Position numbers and translations under genes: made by a program. 64,000 nt of DNA from Pyronema omphalodes (taxonomy: Eukaryota; Ascomycota; Pezizomycetes; Pezizales; Pyronemataceae): NCBI GenBank assembly GCA_024516155.1, contig JAJJXM010000054.1:248001-312000 (forward strand), written 5' to 3'. Positions 20,630 through 31,823 of the stretch are shown piece by piece; within the stretch, counting starts at the first letter, position 1, and each line of letters starts with the position of its first letter. The notes below the pieces were generated by a model. That model was given only the letters and a program-made list of their open reading frames with translations. It made no database searches and had not been told where the DNA came from.

Positions 20630-22060
20630 TCACGGCGCCGACCGCCTCGACATTATCCACCTTAAGCTATTCCTTTTTGTCTGTGCATCCATCTTTTTGT
20701 CATCCTGCACTGTCCTTAACTCGCATCCACCCACACTCAACCTCAGCTTTACGGCACATCTAAATGTCGAACCACCTCTCATACAGTCCCATCCGAGCCT
20801 TACGATATCCCCATCTTTTAACCTTATATCTTTATTCGGTTCAATCTTTCTATCGTTCAAGAAAGTCCCTCCAGTCTTGCTATCCAAATCCCTAATATAC
20901 CATTGCGTCTCTCTATCCCCCTCATTCATCCGCCACCATATTTGACAATGTTGTGGTGAAGCAGGATGGTAATCCCTATGGAGAGACGGTTTGTTATGTG
21001 ATGATACATGACGGCCGAGATAGACAGGTTTATCCGCTGGAATATAACTTGCCGGTTTTCCTCCGTCTTGGGATGTGGTAGTGAACGGGTAAGGCATGAA
21101 ATCAGTGTTATCGTATGGCTTAAAAGTGAAAGCTCTGAGCGGATTGGATGCCTCATGTGCAGGTGACCATTCGGATGCTGTTGTGTGTCCTCCACCCCAT
21201 GACCAGCGGTATTTTCTCTCGGATGTGGATGCAGCTGAGGATGAGTCGGCTATGTTTCTTTGGCGATTACCCCAAAGAGTTCGAATTTTGTAGGGTCTTG
21301 CTGTCCGTAATACTTCTTCGTAGGCGGTTCCTATTAGTGAGGTAGCAAACGATGAGCCAGAATAACGCATGAATGTGTCGATAGAGCTTCGACTGCTGGC
21401 CCAAATGACATTTTCTGATGTCCGTGGGATGTCTACGGAGACAGCGTTACGGGTTGTATTCATCGAGGGATAGGAACGTGGGGATTCTGGATCTGTAGGC
21501 CGTGTTCGATATTCAAGAAGGTTTAGCTTTTCTTGCACTTCATATACGGAATTACGCGTCTCATTGGCTGACTGGCTACGTTTTGCGTGTTAGGAGTTTA
21601 ATCTTCATGGGTCTGGAGAACGGAATATATACAGATTAATAAGTTCTAGCACTAGTTCAAGAGTTGACTTGTGGCGTTCTAGTTCGTTAAGTAAAGCTTT
21701 GATTTCAGTTTCTATGATAGGCCAATCTAGGTGCTCCCATGATATATTGATGCCAACAGCTTTTGAGAGACCCGAAAGACCTGACCATTCACATATACGG
21801 AACTCAATCTCTGAGTAAACGCGTGAACATTCGTCGAGAGTGGCCGCAAGATTCCGTCTTATAATCTGTGTGATATCCGGTTGCAGTCTTTGTAGCTCTG
21901 CGAGGATCGAATCAAGGGACTGTATCTCATTGAGAAGACGATTGATGGAATCTTTCGCGTCAAGTGCCGGAATCGAAACGGAGTAAAGGACCGAAACCAG
22001 TTGGCTTGATCGTGAAATGAGTCCGGTGATTGAGCTCGCAATGCAAAGAGGGTCGGTCAT
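20630..22060 (-). CDS. HeLo-like/STAND N-terminal domain plus FHA domain protein (paralog 2, two exons)
   Basis: Two exons, 22060-21633 and 21575-20630, join in phase 2 across a 57-nt intron (GTATAT donor, CTAAC branch site, TAG acceptor) to give 457 aa. The bridged sequence (LELIN, then LQSANETRNSV, then YEVQEKLNLLE) aligns with paralog 1 at 5760-7181, which supports the splice. Residues 1-150 start MTDPLCIASSITGLISRSSQ, the HeLo-like N-terminal pattern. The shared motif YEEVLRTARPY in the middle corresponds to YEAILRTTRLY in paralog 1. The FHA domain lies at about 320-435 with Gly330-Arg331, SPQH and KDGD kept, but the Asn of the N-G pair is replaced (TGGTFLND). Phosphopeptide binding may therefore be altered. 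A Lys/Arg-rich tail is shared with paralog 1. There are no STAND nucleotide-binding motifs. Cellular role unknown. Confidence 0.85.
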
Positions 22061-25000
22061 GAATTGAAGGTGTTGTTTACGTTTTGTCGTGATATCCCTC
22101 GTGTTTTGGTTCGTTGACGTTCATAAACGAGTGGATGTAGTTGGATGTCGATCGACGACGTCGGGAAGGAACGTGATGAAGCGTAAAGGGGCGCGTATGA
22201 ACTCGTTGTACGTTTGAAGAGACGTGATGAACCAGTGGGTGGGCGCTGTGCAGCTGTTGGCTATTTGTATCGGGGTTACCTCCTTTAGCGTTCGGAGATC
22301 TCTGGATTGAGACAAGTGGTCATAACCTGCATATGCATCAATTGCAAGGCTGTACCTGAAAACTCTGGACAAATTCACGATGCAAGGTCTTTGAAACCTT
22401 TGATAAAGCTGTGTCCAGTGTTAAAATGAAGGATTTCATTTCCAAAACCAAGCTGGTTAGAATACACCGGCGGTGTTCATGGGGAAACTCCTGAAGGGGG
22501 TTAACCTCGGGTGTCGCGTGAGAAGGTTTAGAACTGCAAGAAGGCCACACAGTCCAAGGAATCTCGACTTGTCCAGACTCCAAGCTGTGAGGTCGCAACC
22601 CGCAGATCTGGGCCTTATGTGCGCCAATTGTGGGGTTGGTAGTGGTTATTCGGAAAGTGCATCCGGGAAAATTGAGAGCAGCGCCATTTCGGCAACCCGC
22701 CTGGCAGGAAGACTGTCATTCGTTTCTCATAGGTACATGATTCGAGGTATTACAGATCCCCCCCCCCACCCCCCAAATGTTACAATATGACATGCTGAAT
22801 TGAGAGGGGGAGGGGCATCGGGAGAATACAGCATCCGAACAAGGACGCGTGATGAAAGATGTCCCATTTTCAGGATTCTGTAGGTAAAAGCTGTGCCCCT
22901 TGTGCATCATATGTGCGTGTAATTCAAAGGCTAAGGTAAAAACACATGGAGTTTCCACCCTGTAGAGACCCGTGAATGAAGCAGAAATAGGCGATGATCT
23001 GTATATCTTCGGAGAAAGTCAGCAATGAACCTGAATAAAGAGAAAACATAAAATGATGAAATTGTAAAACATCAGAGTAATAAAATTTGAAACCATGTGG
23101 ATGTCTTAAAGACTAATCGAATTTTTATATGACTCATCATTGTGATGGGATGTGTGAACGCAGGGGATGGAAAGAGTAGAAGTACCTTTTTCATCATGAA
23201 GAACTCCAATTTCGACGCGAGACTGCGTTTCTTCACTTGTGAGTATGATAGTTAGTGGGTTCCGGTCAATCAACCAGTATGTAGCGCATTGAGAACCAGA
23301 GGCCTTTGACCACAGTATACTTCTTGGCTAAGCAACATCAGAATGTCTGAGCCTGAAGTATCCGAGTCCAGCTGTGTCAAGTCTCATTCACAACCTCTCA
23401 AAATGCAGTGTGCCGTATCCAATATGCATTGCAACTGGCGTCCGACATTGCACTATGTGATTCCTGCTGAGTTAATCGGGAGTTTGTTGAAGAATCGATG
23501 ATCTCCGGTCCATCAGGCATGAAGTTGTGATGAAGTGTGAAACGGGAGAGAAGTTTTCGCTCGGATGTAGAAACGAAATTAGCGCCATCCGAGCGCGGCT
23601 TGGCATAGTGTCACCTTCGGCACCCGAAGAGGTTCATGAAATGGAAAATATATCGTACCTCTTATATCTAGTATTTTATTAATATAAAATAAATTATTAG
23701 GGAGAATCGGAATATTTTTGCTTAGTATATAACATTTTTTTTTAATTAGTTTGTAACTTCGGCACGCGCATGTTTTGATGTTTGCTGTTACGATAGTTGG
23801 AGAAGTACCCAAAGTTCTCTGCGTAAATAAGGAAAGTATATGGTCGGAGTGTAAACCCGTCTCAAAGATTTTTGCTATCGTTGGTGAAGGAAGAGATGTT
23901 GAGCTTCGAAGCGTAGCGTAGATTGGTAACCAAAATCCAGCCGCGAGGTTCTTTTCAACAGACATCAACCAAGGTTCACAAGTACGTTAAACTTGACTTC
24001 TGAGACTTGTTGAATGATTATACTAATTCAAATTATTGTGAACGTTCAAGTATTCTTGCAGCATCGATTGGCATAATTTGCTGGTAAAGAATGGGGAGTT
24101 TGAACTCAATGAAGACGTCATCGAGTGATGGATAGTGACACACCCCGGATGATTACTCACATGTACTTGTAGTCATTACCTTGGAGGCTAAAGTCGGAGA
24201 CAGTTGAACATGGTCTTCATGAAATAAAATTTTAATGTGCCTCAAGCCCGCAGTACTAACAAACCCAGCACCAAAAGCAGTTTTTCCTATCCTTAGCTAT
24301 TGTAAGTCCAAATCCACTACTTTTTGTTCAATCAAGGGTAATGCATTTATATATAAGTTCTATCAAAACAACTGGACAAATAGAACCTTCATATACATCG
24401 TACTTCTAGCATAATCTAACCAACAAAAGGGCCAACCAAAACAATCCCACGATTTGATGATGTCCAGTTGTCCTGGACACATCCAAATATTTGCATTTTG
24501 AGATCCATAGATCAAGAAAATACAAATCACGGGTTACCTATTACTGGCTTATTTTGGCTGTTGTCGCAATCATGGAGGACGCACGGTCTGCTTGAAAAAG
24601 ATGCAGCGGAAGAAAGCACAGCGGGTATGCAGTGAGGCTGGAAGTCGTATTACACACAGACCAATGAAAAGATGGGAAATCTAGAGGACGAGAAGGTGTT
24701 GGCATTTATCATTATCGACAATACTGAAATTGAAGGAATATACCTTGGGTTGAGAGTTGGGTCAATTCTCTCATGATTCATGAAGCAGATGGTTGCTTGA
24801 TGCCTGGTGGCATATAGTGAGTCGATGTGGCTTTGAGCTTCTGCAAAGTTGCAGAATATGAACGCGTCGGCTATTCGGTCGCGTTATTAGTATCGACTAA
24901 CTCGTCCATATTGTATCGTTTCACTTGATAAAGACTTACTATTTTCATATTCCAATCAGAATCGTTATTCCGCGCAGAATGAATGCCGGTCCATGATTAT

Positions 25001-26042
25001 ATTGCGGGTGTGGTGAGGTGTTTGGTCGGTGGTGAAGTAGAAGGCAAATGGGGAATGGAGCGGGCGCTTTATATATTTGGCCTTTCGTCGGGTAACCTTC
25101 TTTCACCCATATTTTATTCCAGGCTATGCTATGGGGTTGAATTCACACCGCATAGCCGAACACGTGGCATCACTCGAGAACTATGTCTTGCCATAGATGG
25201 CCAAAATCGAAAGCCTGCGATCAATTTGAAGGTACAATACAAAGCCCCATTGTTATAGTCCAAGTCTCATGCCATAGTCAATCGAGTTAATTCGTGTAGT
25301 TATTCGAACGAAGTGTATAGCTTCAAGCTTTCGTAATGGTATTTCGTTGGAGTGGTGGCGGTGCAGGTTTCCTTGTGTGGCGAGCGCACGCCTGTGGAAT
25401 ACTTCCTTCTACACATGATCCGTGCAACAAAGCTAATGTACTATTTGACCACATATAGACGACGGAGACTTAAACTTATCGATAATTTTATTCCGAAGGA
25501 AAGGGTATTGTTCAAAGCAGCCATGACCCCTCCATGTTATTGATATGGGAATCCCATCGCCTATGCCAAACCTATACATTAGTTCTATATATAATAAACA
25601 ATTTATGGTCATGGCACCTCTTCTCACCCTCCATAGGCAGTTTCTTATGACATCCTAAGCGCCCACAGCTTCCTTTATCCATGTTCCCGATTACTAAACC
25701 TCCATTTCCAAGCGCCACAAAATTGCAATATCCTCACATGATATCACTCACCGTGTCACAAAATTGTACTATTCCCCTTTCTGCCAAGCGTAAAACTGAC
25801 GCGTCACAATTTGACACCAAAAATAGGGCCGCGCCAAGTTGAATGCATACCAATTAGCTAGCGTCTTGGAAGCAGGCGAAGCAGCCAAACCAGCGCCCTG
25901 CCAGCGCCCAGCGCCCAGCAATCGATCCGATCTCCATATCGCAGCATAGATACACCTTGACACTTTCCGCCCATTACAACAACTCTATTGCGACAACCCA
26001 CCACACACAACACCACCAAGAAATCGCAAATATCACAGCAAA
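22061..26042. other. Gene-poor 4 kb
   Basis: No gene was found. The first few hundred bases are the promoter side of the minus-strand FHA gene. At 23615-23765 an AT-rich segment of about 130 bp is bounded by two copies of CTTCGGCAC. A small palindrome TGTCCAG-TTGTC-CTGGACA occurs near 24463. The last part is the promoter of the zinc-ribbon gene. Confidence 0.4.
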
Positions 26043-26775
26043 ATGTTCTTCTTCTTTACTTGTGGTTCGACAGATATGTCTTCAGGCCTTAAGGGCTATG
26101 AAACTTTGAATGTTGTTTGTCCTGTAGGTACCCCCCTATTCCTCGATGGTAGAGATGGTGGATAAGTTAGGTGTGCTTGTGGCGGGCGCGGTTGAGGAGG
26201 GGTAATGGGGCTGCTAGGACCGCGAAATTGCTGAACTGCGAACTGCGAACTGTGGAACTTCTAAGAGCTGCTGGGAACTTTTGGAAGCTCTATGATTGAA
26301 CTCTAGCTAACATGAGGATACAAACAGCACTGTCACAACGCTGCTGGTATATACCCCCACCGTTCCTGCCGAACCTCCAAACCAACACTATTCTCCTTGA
26401 ACTGCAACATCAACTCCGATTGCAAATTCGCCGCTCACGAATTGGGGAAGAGAGGAGAGAAAGATGCTGATGCTAACATCCCACATAGTCCAACCGATTA
26501 AACGCCGTACATTCTTTACTTTTTGTTTCATCCCAGTATTCCCAATTGCTTGGGGGAAGGAGTTGAAGTGTTCGATTTGCGGGTACAGACAGTCTACGTA
26601 AGTTTCCCCTGGTGTGTATCGGGGAGGGGGGTAGACCAAGTGGGGTGGAGTGGGGGGATGGTTAAATGTTGAGAGGGGGCAGAATTGAGAATTTGAGAGA
26701 ACATAGGGCTGATTTAAGGATTGACACAGGACCACCGAACAACTCAACGGAATGTTACAGAATGCACCGAAATAG
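26043..26775 (+). CDS. Small zinc-ribbon protein (zinc-ribbon 15 type), four exons
   Basis: Found by splicing. Exons 26043-26123, 26328-26346, 26489-26597 and 26730-26775 give 84 aa. The product starts MFFFFTCGS, then has CPHCHN (residues 26-31), the hydrophobic KRRTFFTFCFIPVFPIAWGK and the second knuckle CSICGYRQ. This is the layout of small fungal zinc-ribbon proteins with two Cys pairs around a conserved FFxxFFIPxxP-like core. Exon 2 is a 19-nt micro-exon that supplies CHCHNAA; without it the first zinc knuckle is lost. Donors are GTAGGT, GTATAT and GTAAGT, and CTAAC branch sites precede acceptors 1 and 2. The last intron and exon are the least certain: the exon-3 frame meets TAA directly at the donor, so retention of intron 3 would end the protein after RQST. 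Function unknown. Confidence 0.75.
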
Positions 26776-27503
26776 TTTGTTGTGGATACAGGCAGATGCG
26801 GAAAAGGCGGGGACGGAAGCTAGCGGATTAGCTATCCTTGGTATCCTTGGTATCCTTGGTACTCTTTGGTACGGCGGTCCGTGGGGTAGGGTAGGCCTTA
26901 TCGAGAACCCCGGACATGACGGGGGAGGACTTAAAGATAGCTATAGGCTATGGATTACGGGCGATTACTTGAGTTGAAATTTCGGATTCTTCTATGGCGA
27001 CTTGGGTCTATGTTTGAAGTTTAGGTTAGGTTGGGTTATGGTGGGGTGTTTTTTGATTTTCTTTCTTTCTTTTTTTTTTTTTGCTGCGATTTAATTTGGG
27101 AGATGTTTAGCTTATGGAGTTTACCACATTATCGTCAGAGACGATGGAATAATAACAATACCCTATTTATATAATGCAGAAGATGTTTTGTGATTGTAAA
27201 TTCATAACTCCTATTATGACAAAGGAAAACTGTAGTGTACAGCTGTATGCCGTCTATCTTAAAATCAACCCAAACGCCATCCTAAAAACTCTAAATATGT
27301 TATCCCATATCTAAATATCTATATGCATACTCCTGGTCCTGGTCCTCGATTTCCTTCCTATATACCGTATCAGATACCCCTCGAATACGCTTAGAAGATC
27401 TGGTACACACTGTCTCTCCTCCTTGGAACCCACTCTCCATCGAAAGCTCTAAGATTCGCTCGCTGGATGTTTACCCATGTAAATGGATCCTGTTGTGCAG
27501 TTG
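26776..27503. other. Intergenic, no gene seen
   Basis: Contains a triple repeat of TATCCTTGG at 26838-26863 and a long T run at 27068-27082. It is the 3' flank of both neighbouring genes. Confidence 0.4.
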
Positions 27504-28409
27504 TTAGCCTTCATCCTTGTAGTCACGGTCTTTTTCCTCCATCCTCCATCTTCTGCACGGGTTAGGTAGGGTACAAACCTCATCATCATCCTCCAAGCTA
27601 ACCAAGCCATCATGCTGTGGCTCCACGACCCAACCAGCACATCTATTCCTGACTGTTCCCTCCCAAACCTCAAACCAAGGTCCTAATTTCCCATCGTCCG
27701 TATCCTCCTCAACTTCAAACCCCAAATCCTCCTCATTATCCTCTCCCCATCCCCATCCCTGTCTCCAACCTCCCGTTGCAGCCCTGGTACTAGCCACCGA
27801 ACTTCTCCTTCTTCTCCTTCTCCTATCTCTGTCCTTCCCAGCTCTCACCTCCCCCGAGAATAGTCTCCCGCCAAACTTCCTCAGTCCCGCAGCCATAACC
27901 CTAGTCCACTCCCCCTCGACCTCCGCCGCCCTTCCCGGCTCTGTCCCCCACGGTAAAGGAGCCCCCAAACCCTTCGCCTTATCACAAGAGACCTTAACCT
28001 TCATCATCATCGCCAACACATCCTTCATTTTCTCCTTATCAACCCTACACACAAACCTACAATCCTGCTCCACCAATTCCGCCTGGAAGAAGCAATGCGC
28101 AAGTGGTGCTGAGGCTAGGATGTTTCGATCGGAGCGGACATTGAAGATTCGGTTGCCAGGATGGGATAGGCAGTGGCGTGGGTCCCGGAAGATTAGTACC
28201 GGATGCTCCACGGGGATGGGACTAAGACGCCGACGGGTGTGGTAGAGATGTTGTAAGGCGGTTAATATGGAGATGAAGAGGATACATGGGATTATGGTTA
28301 AGGCGGTTGTCAGGGATTGCGTGGGTGCTGAGGAGGAGGGACGAGTTGGCCGGGAACGGTGGCGAGAGGTGATTCGTGAGGCGGTTGAATAGACTGAAGA
28401 TGGTGGCAT
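27504..28409 (-). CDS. Unknown protein with one membrane segment
   Basis: A 301-aa single-exon frame of unknown family. A basic, serine-rich N-terminus (1-33) precedes one hydrophobic stretch (about 34-54, LTTALTIIPCILFISILTAL), which suggests a membrane anchor. A soluble part follows with several Cys and PVLIFRDPRHCLSHPGNRIF. A strongly basic run (DRDRRRRRRRSS) sits near 200, then an acidic stretch and WGWG near 220-235. The C-terminus is Arg/Lys/Asp-rich. Codon use looks coding and the opposite strand has no comparable frame. Start taken at the first ATG; upstream is noncoding. No function can be given. Confidence 0.6.
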   Translation of the reverse strand: MPPSSVYSTASRITSRHRSRPTRPSSSAPTQSLTTALTIIPCILFISILTALQHLYHTRRRLSPIPVEHPVLIFRDPRHCLSHPGNRIFNVRSDRNILASAPLAHCFFQAELVEQDCRFVCRVDKEKMKDVLAMMMKVKVSCDKAKGLGAPLPWGTEPGRAAEVEGEWTRVMAAGLRKFGGRLFSGEVRAGKDRDRRRRRRRSSVASTRAATGGWRQGWGWGEDNEEDLGFEVEEDTDDGKLGPWFEVWEGTVRNRCAGWVVEPQHDGLVSLEDDDEVCTLPNPCRRWRMEEKDRDYKDEG

Positions 28410-31220
28410 TTTGGGAGATGTTATAGATCAACCGCAATGGCAGCGGGTGGAGTGGGGGGTATAAACAGCGGGGAAGATGATGGTGTGTAGTTGATCTTCG
28501 GGATGGGTGTTCGTTATGTATATATCACGGCTCGTTGAACCGGTTCCTGAAGTGATTGCCGATCTAAGTGATTCTCTCTTTCTTTTTTCTTTTGTTAAAA
28601 AAATTCTAGGAACACAGAGAGATCTTGGTGGTTTATATCCCCCCTCTTCATTTGAGTTATGCAACTGCACTGCATTGCTGGCGACCACGATGTTTAGCTT
28701 CTGTACTGCGGTATCCCCGTATGCAGACCCATTGGTCGGTCCTGGAAAGGTAAGGTGATGATGAACTGTTGACACCCCATGTCTTAACTAACCTTATAAC
28801 TAACATATGTCAAGCGTATATAGCACCATACATACCGATACACTGATACCGATACCGAGGCCATGGCGTACATAACTTGAATGTCGACTGTCAAGTGGAG
28901 TGGAATGGTGTGGTTGGTGAAGAACTAGAACCAGAACTAGAACGCCTACACGTTTTTTCTGGAAAATGTGCACGGTACGCGTTGCCACCTGCTACGTGCT
29001 ATGAGTATATCATGCGTAGTGTCAGTTACCGGAATCCGGGAGAGCTTCCTTTGGTGTATGTACAGCGGTTGAAACTCCCGAGGAGTCCGGGCCAGACAGG
29101 GTAGGGTAGGGTATGTATCAACAGGATCTCGCTCGAGACATGACATCGGAAATCTGCGCCATGCACAAATTACCCGTTCTGTGTTAGTTAAAGTGGCAGC
29201 GTTCGTTGAGCGACTTAGCTACAGACAGTACGGACCAACCCAGCATACATGTTGGTAGACAGGTACATCATACAGCAATAACAAACATCTCACTTTTGCT
29301 GACGGCGTTCAATAATGCACACATATATAACATCTGATAAGATCCGAAAAAATGATGTTGATACCAGCTTAGTGACGATGGTTGGGACAGGTCCACAAAG
29401 CTCAAAGCCCGCAAAACTCGCAATATAAACCGACGAACCGACGAAGGTATGTACGTATGTAGGACCATACTTACTAGCGGTTCTCATTTCCAATCCATCC
29501 GGTCGGGTCGGCTTAGATTCATATGACAGATGTTCATCATGTTCATCATGTTCATCGTGTTCATCGTATAAACCGCTGTACATACAGAGAGCCACCGTGA
29601 CTTCTGCGGGAGGAATCAAAGATGGACTGGTATGTAAAGTCTCATTTAGGGCCCTTAGTCAATTTAGAAACCACGCGTCCTGAAGATTCCTGTGAACTAG
29701 TGTCTGCACTGAGACTGTTTGGGCTGAGCTTAATTCCTGACGACATGTTTTCATTCTTTTGAGCTTACATGTATGAAAACCTGTCGAAACCAGTCAATTG
29801 GACTATGCACCTACTCAACATTCACTTTCGGCAAGGTACCAGAACCAGTCATCCAGTGGCCTAACTACTGTACTACATACCTACATACAGACCGGTATCA
29901 ATTAGTTCAAGTGAAAACCTGAATCTAATAGGTATACATAGTATACCGTCGAGTAAAGTTTAGCATCCCAGCATCCACCATATTGCTATGGTATTCCCAT
30001 ATGTACGACTGCAGTAGGTCAGGGAATCACATATGCCTGACACGTGGTGTAGACTTACTTGGGCGTTTAACCGTTTTTTTGGGCCGTAGGAATTTGTAGG
30101 AATTGGGGGAATATTATTGGCGCATGGAGGAGATGACTTGGAAACTTGGAAACAACACATATCACAGATCAGATCTTACTGCTGAGGTGATTACTACAAG
30201 CATGCTTGCTCTAGGGCTTGGGCCTCGCGAATTTGGAATACGGATATTCCAGATGCGGATTCTACAGGGGTCTATCGTTGTGTGATGGGCATGATGATGA
30301 TGACTTTAGGAACAGTTTGGGAGATACAGAACGTCATGAAATGAATTGAGCCGTGATATGATTGTTTGATTGGATTATAGGGTGTCCGTGGGATTGTATC
30401 TTGGAAAACACTCGATGGATACGTGATGTTGATTGATGGATAGTTACGGGAGAAAGACAAATCATGCACGTGCAACAGAATTATCATGAGAGCCGTGTTA
30501 CATTTATAATCCGACAATACTAGTCTGTAAACCTTCCGCAGGTTCAATGTCTTGATATGAAGGTAGTATGTATTTGGAAATGGATCCAGACAGCATATTG
30601 CGCCTGAGAGATATCATGCTGGTTTCACACAGCATGAACGTAATTTACGAGGGCTAGCAACGCTCTCCTGTGATGTGCAAGTGTTCCTTCACGAGTTTCC
30701 TAGAGCGATGAGGTTGACTAGAGCTTTAAGCTACAAGAGCTCAGCTGAAAGCTTCGTTCTGGCTTGATTTCGACTTCACGTTTGATAATTGATGTTTGCT
30801 GGCTCCACGAGCTGTTGAAGCACACGTTTCAACTCTGCCGAGAGCGAAAGCATGCTGGATGTGGTCACGCGATTGCCCCAAATTCGGGTCTTCTGCAGGC
30901 ATTTTGCGAGCGTCCAAGCAGACTGTGACACGCGCAACTTCCTTGTCTTCGACGCTATCAATAATATGATTACGATGAAAAAGTAATTCGCCGGAAAAGA
31001 ACACATTAACGCCATGCCATTGATGCTGAGCGATAGTTTCACTCGCGAGAGATAGAACCAAATTGACGAGATCCACATACGCCCCGTACCAGTCCCCCAC
31101 CCGTCTTGCGTAGCCGATTAAGCCACTGTAGCCGTTGAAAAAAGACCCCGTGAACTTTTGAATTGTTTATCCACAAAGAAAAGGCAAAAAATGTTGAAAA
31201 CCCCCGCCCTGTTGATGCAT
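28410..31220. other. Intergenic 2.8 kb
   Basis: No supported gene. It holds an imperfect 9-bp tandem repeat (GTTCATCAT type) at 29529-29567. A 119-codon open frame (30741-31100, minus) has a plausible composition but no start ATG and no family. Confidence 0.35.
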
Positions 31221-31823
31221 TTATGCGTCCTCAACCTGTTCATTTGTCAGTCTCCCGCTACAATTTCGATCTTCGCCTCGGTGAAACATACGATGGTGGT
31301 GTGGAGTCCCTTGGGGTTCTTGACGTTGACGGCCTGAACGTAGGAAAAGAGACGGTGCTTGGCACCCTCCTCGTCGTTACGCTTACGGCTGATACGGACA
31401 CGGAGTCTGTAAGGGACACCCTTGATTCCCTGCTTCCAGACCTCCTTGTTGAGCTGGGGGTCGAGACGGACGTCCTCGGTTCCCTATTACTCCTCGTCAG
31501 CCGAGCTCAATTCCCTTCCTCTCTCGAATCTCCCAAATCTTCATCCCCATCCCATTTCCCGTAGCTTTCTCGTCGCAACCGTTCCCACGCTCTTTCTCCA
31601 TATCGCTAACGGTATTCTGGGAGGTGTCCGAAATCCGGGTTTCGAGCTGATCGGCTTAACGCACCATAGCCTGCTTGGCGAAAGCCTTGATCTCCTTAAC
31701 GGCAAGGGGAGCTCTCTTCTTGAAAGAGGCACCGAACACCCGCTTGTGAAGGTGGATGGTGTACTCGCGGGCGACAACGTCGGCGAGGGCGGACCGGCCG
31801 GGTTTGGTGGTAGGAGGGGCCAT
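31221..31823 (-). CDS. RPL31: 60S ribosomal protein eL31
   Basis: A component of the large cytosolic ribosomal subunit near the exit tunnel. Coding exons 31823-31665, 31483-31292 and 31235-31221 give 121 aa. The protein reads [17 protein letters not shown], then [63 protein letters not shown] and the ending VEDA, a full-length eL31. Introns of 181 and 56 nt are phase 0; the last exon has only five codons including stop. A leader intron is also visible: GTACGT donor at 31907 and TTCAG acceptor ending at 31826, two bases before the ATG, with a CTAAT branch site. Introns near the start are common in fungal ribosomal protein genes. The minus-strand frames shown by simple translation are broken by the introns. 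Confidence 0.95.

Noticed and set aside
30741..31100. A 119-codon minus frame downstream of eL31
   Set aside because: Its composition is plausible but it lacks an ATG, a family and splice support; kept out pending transcripts.
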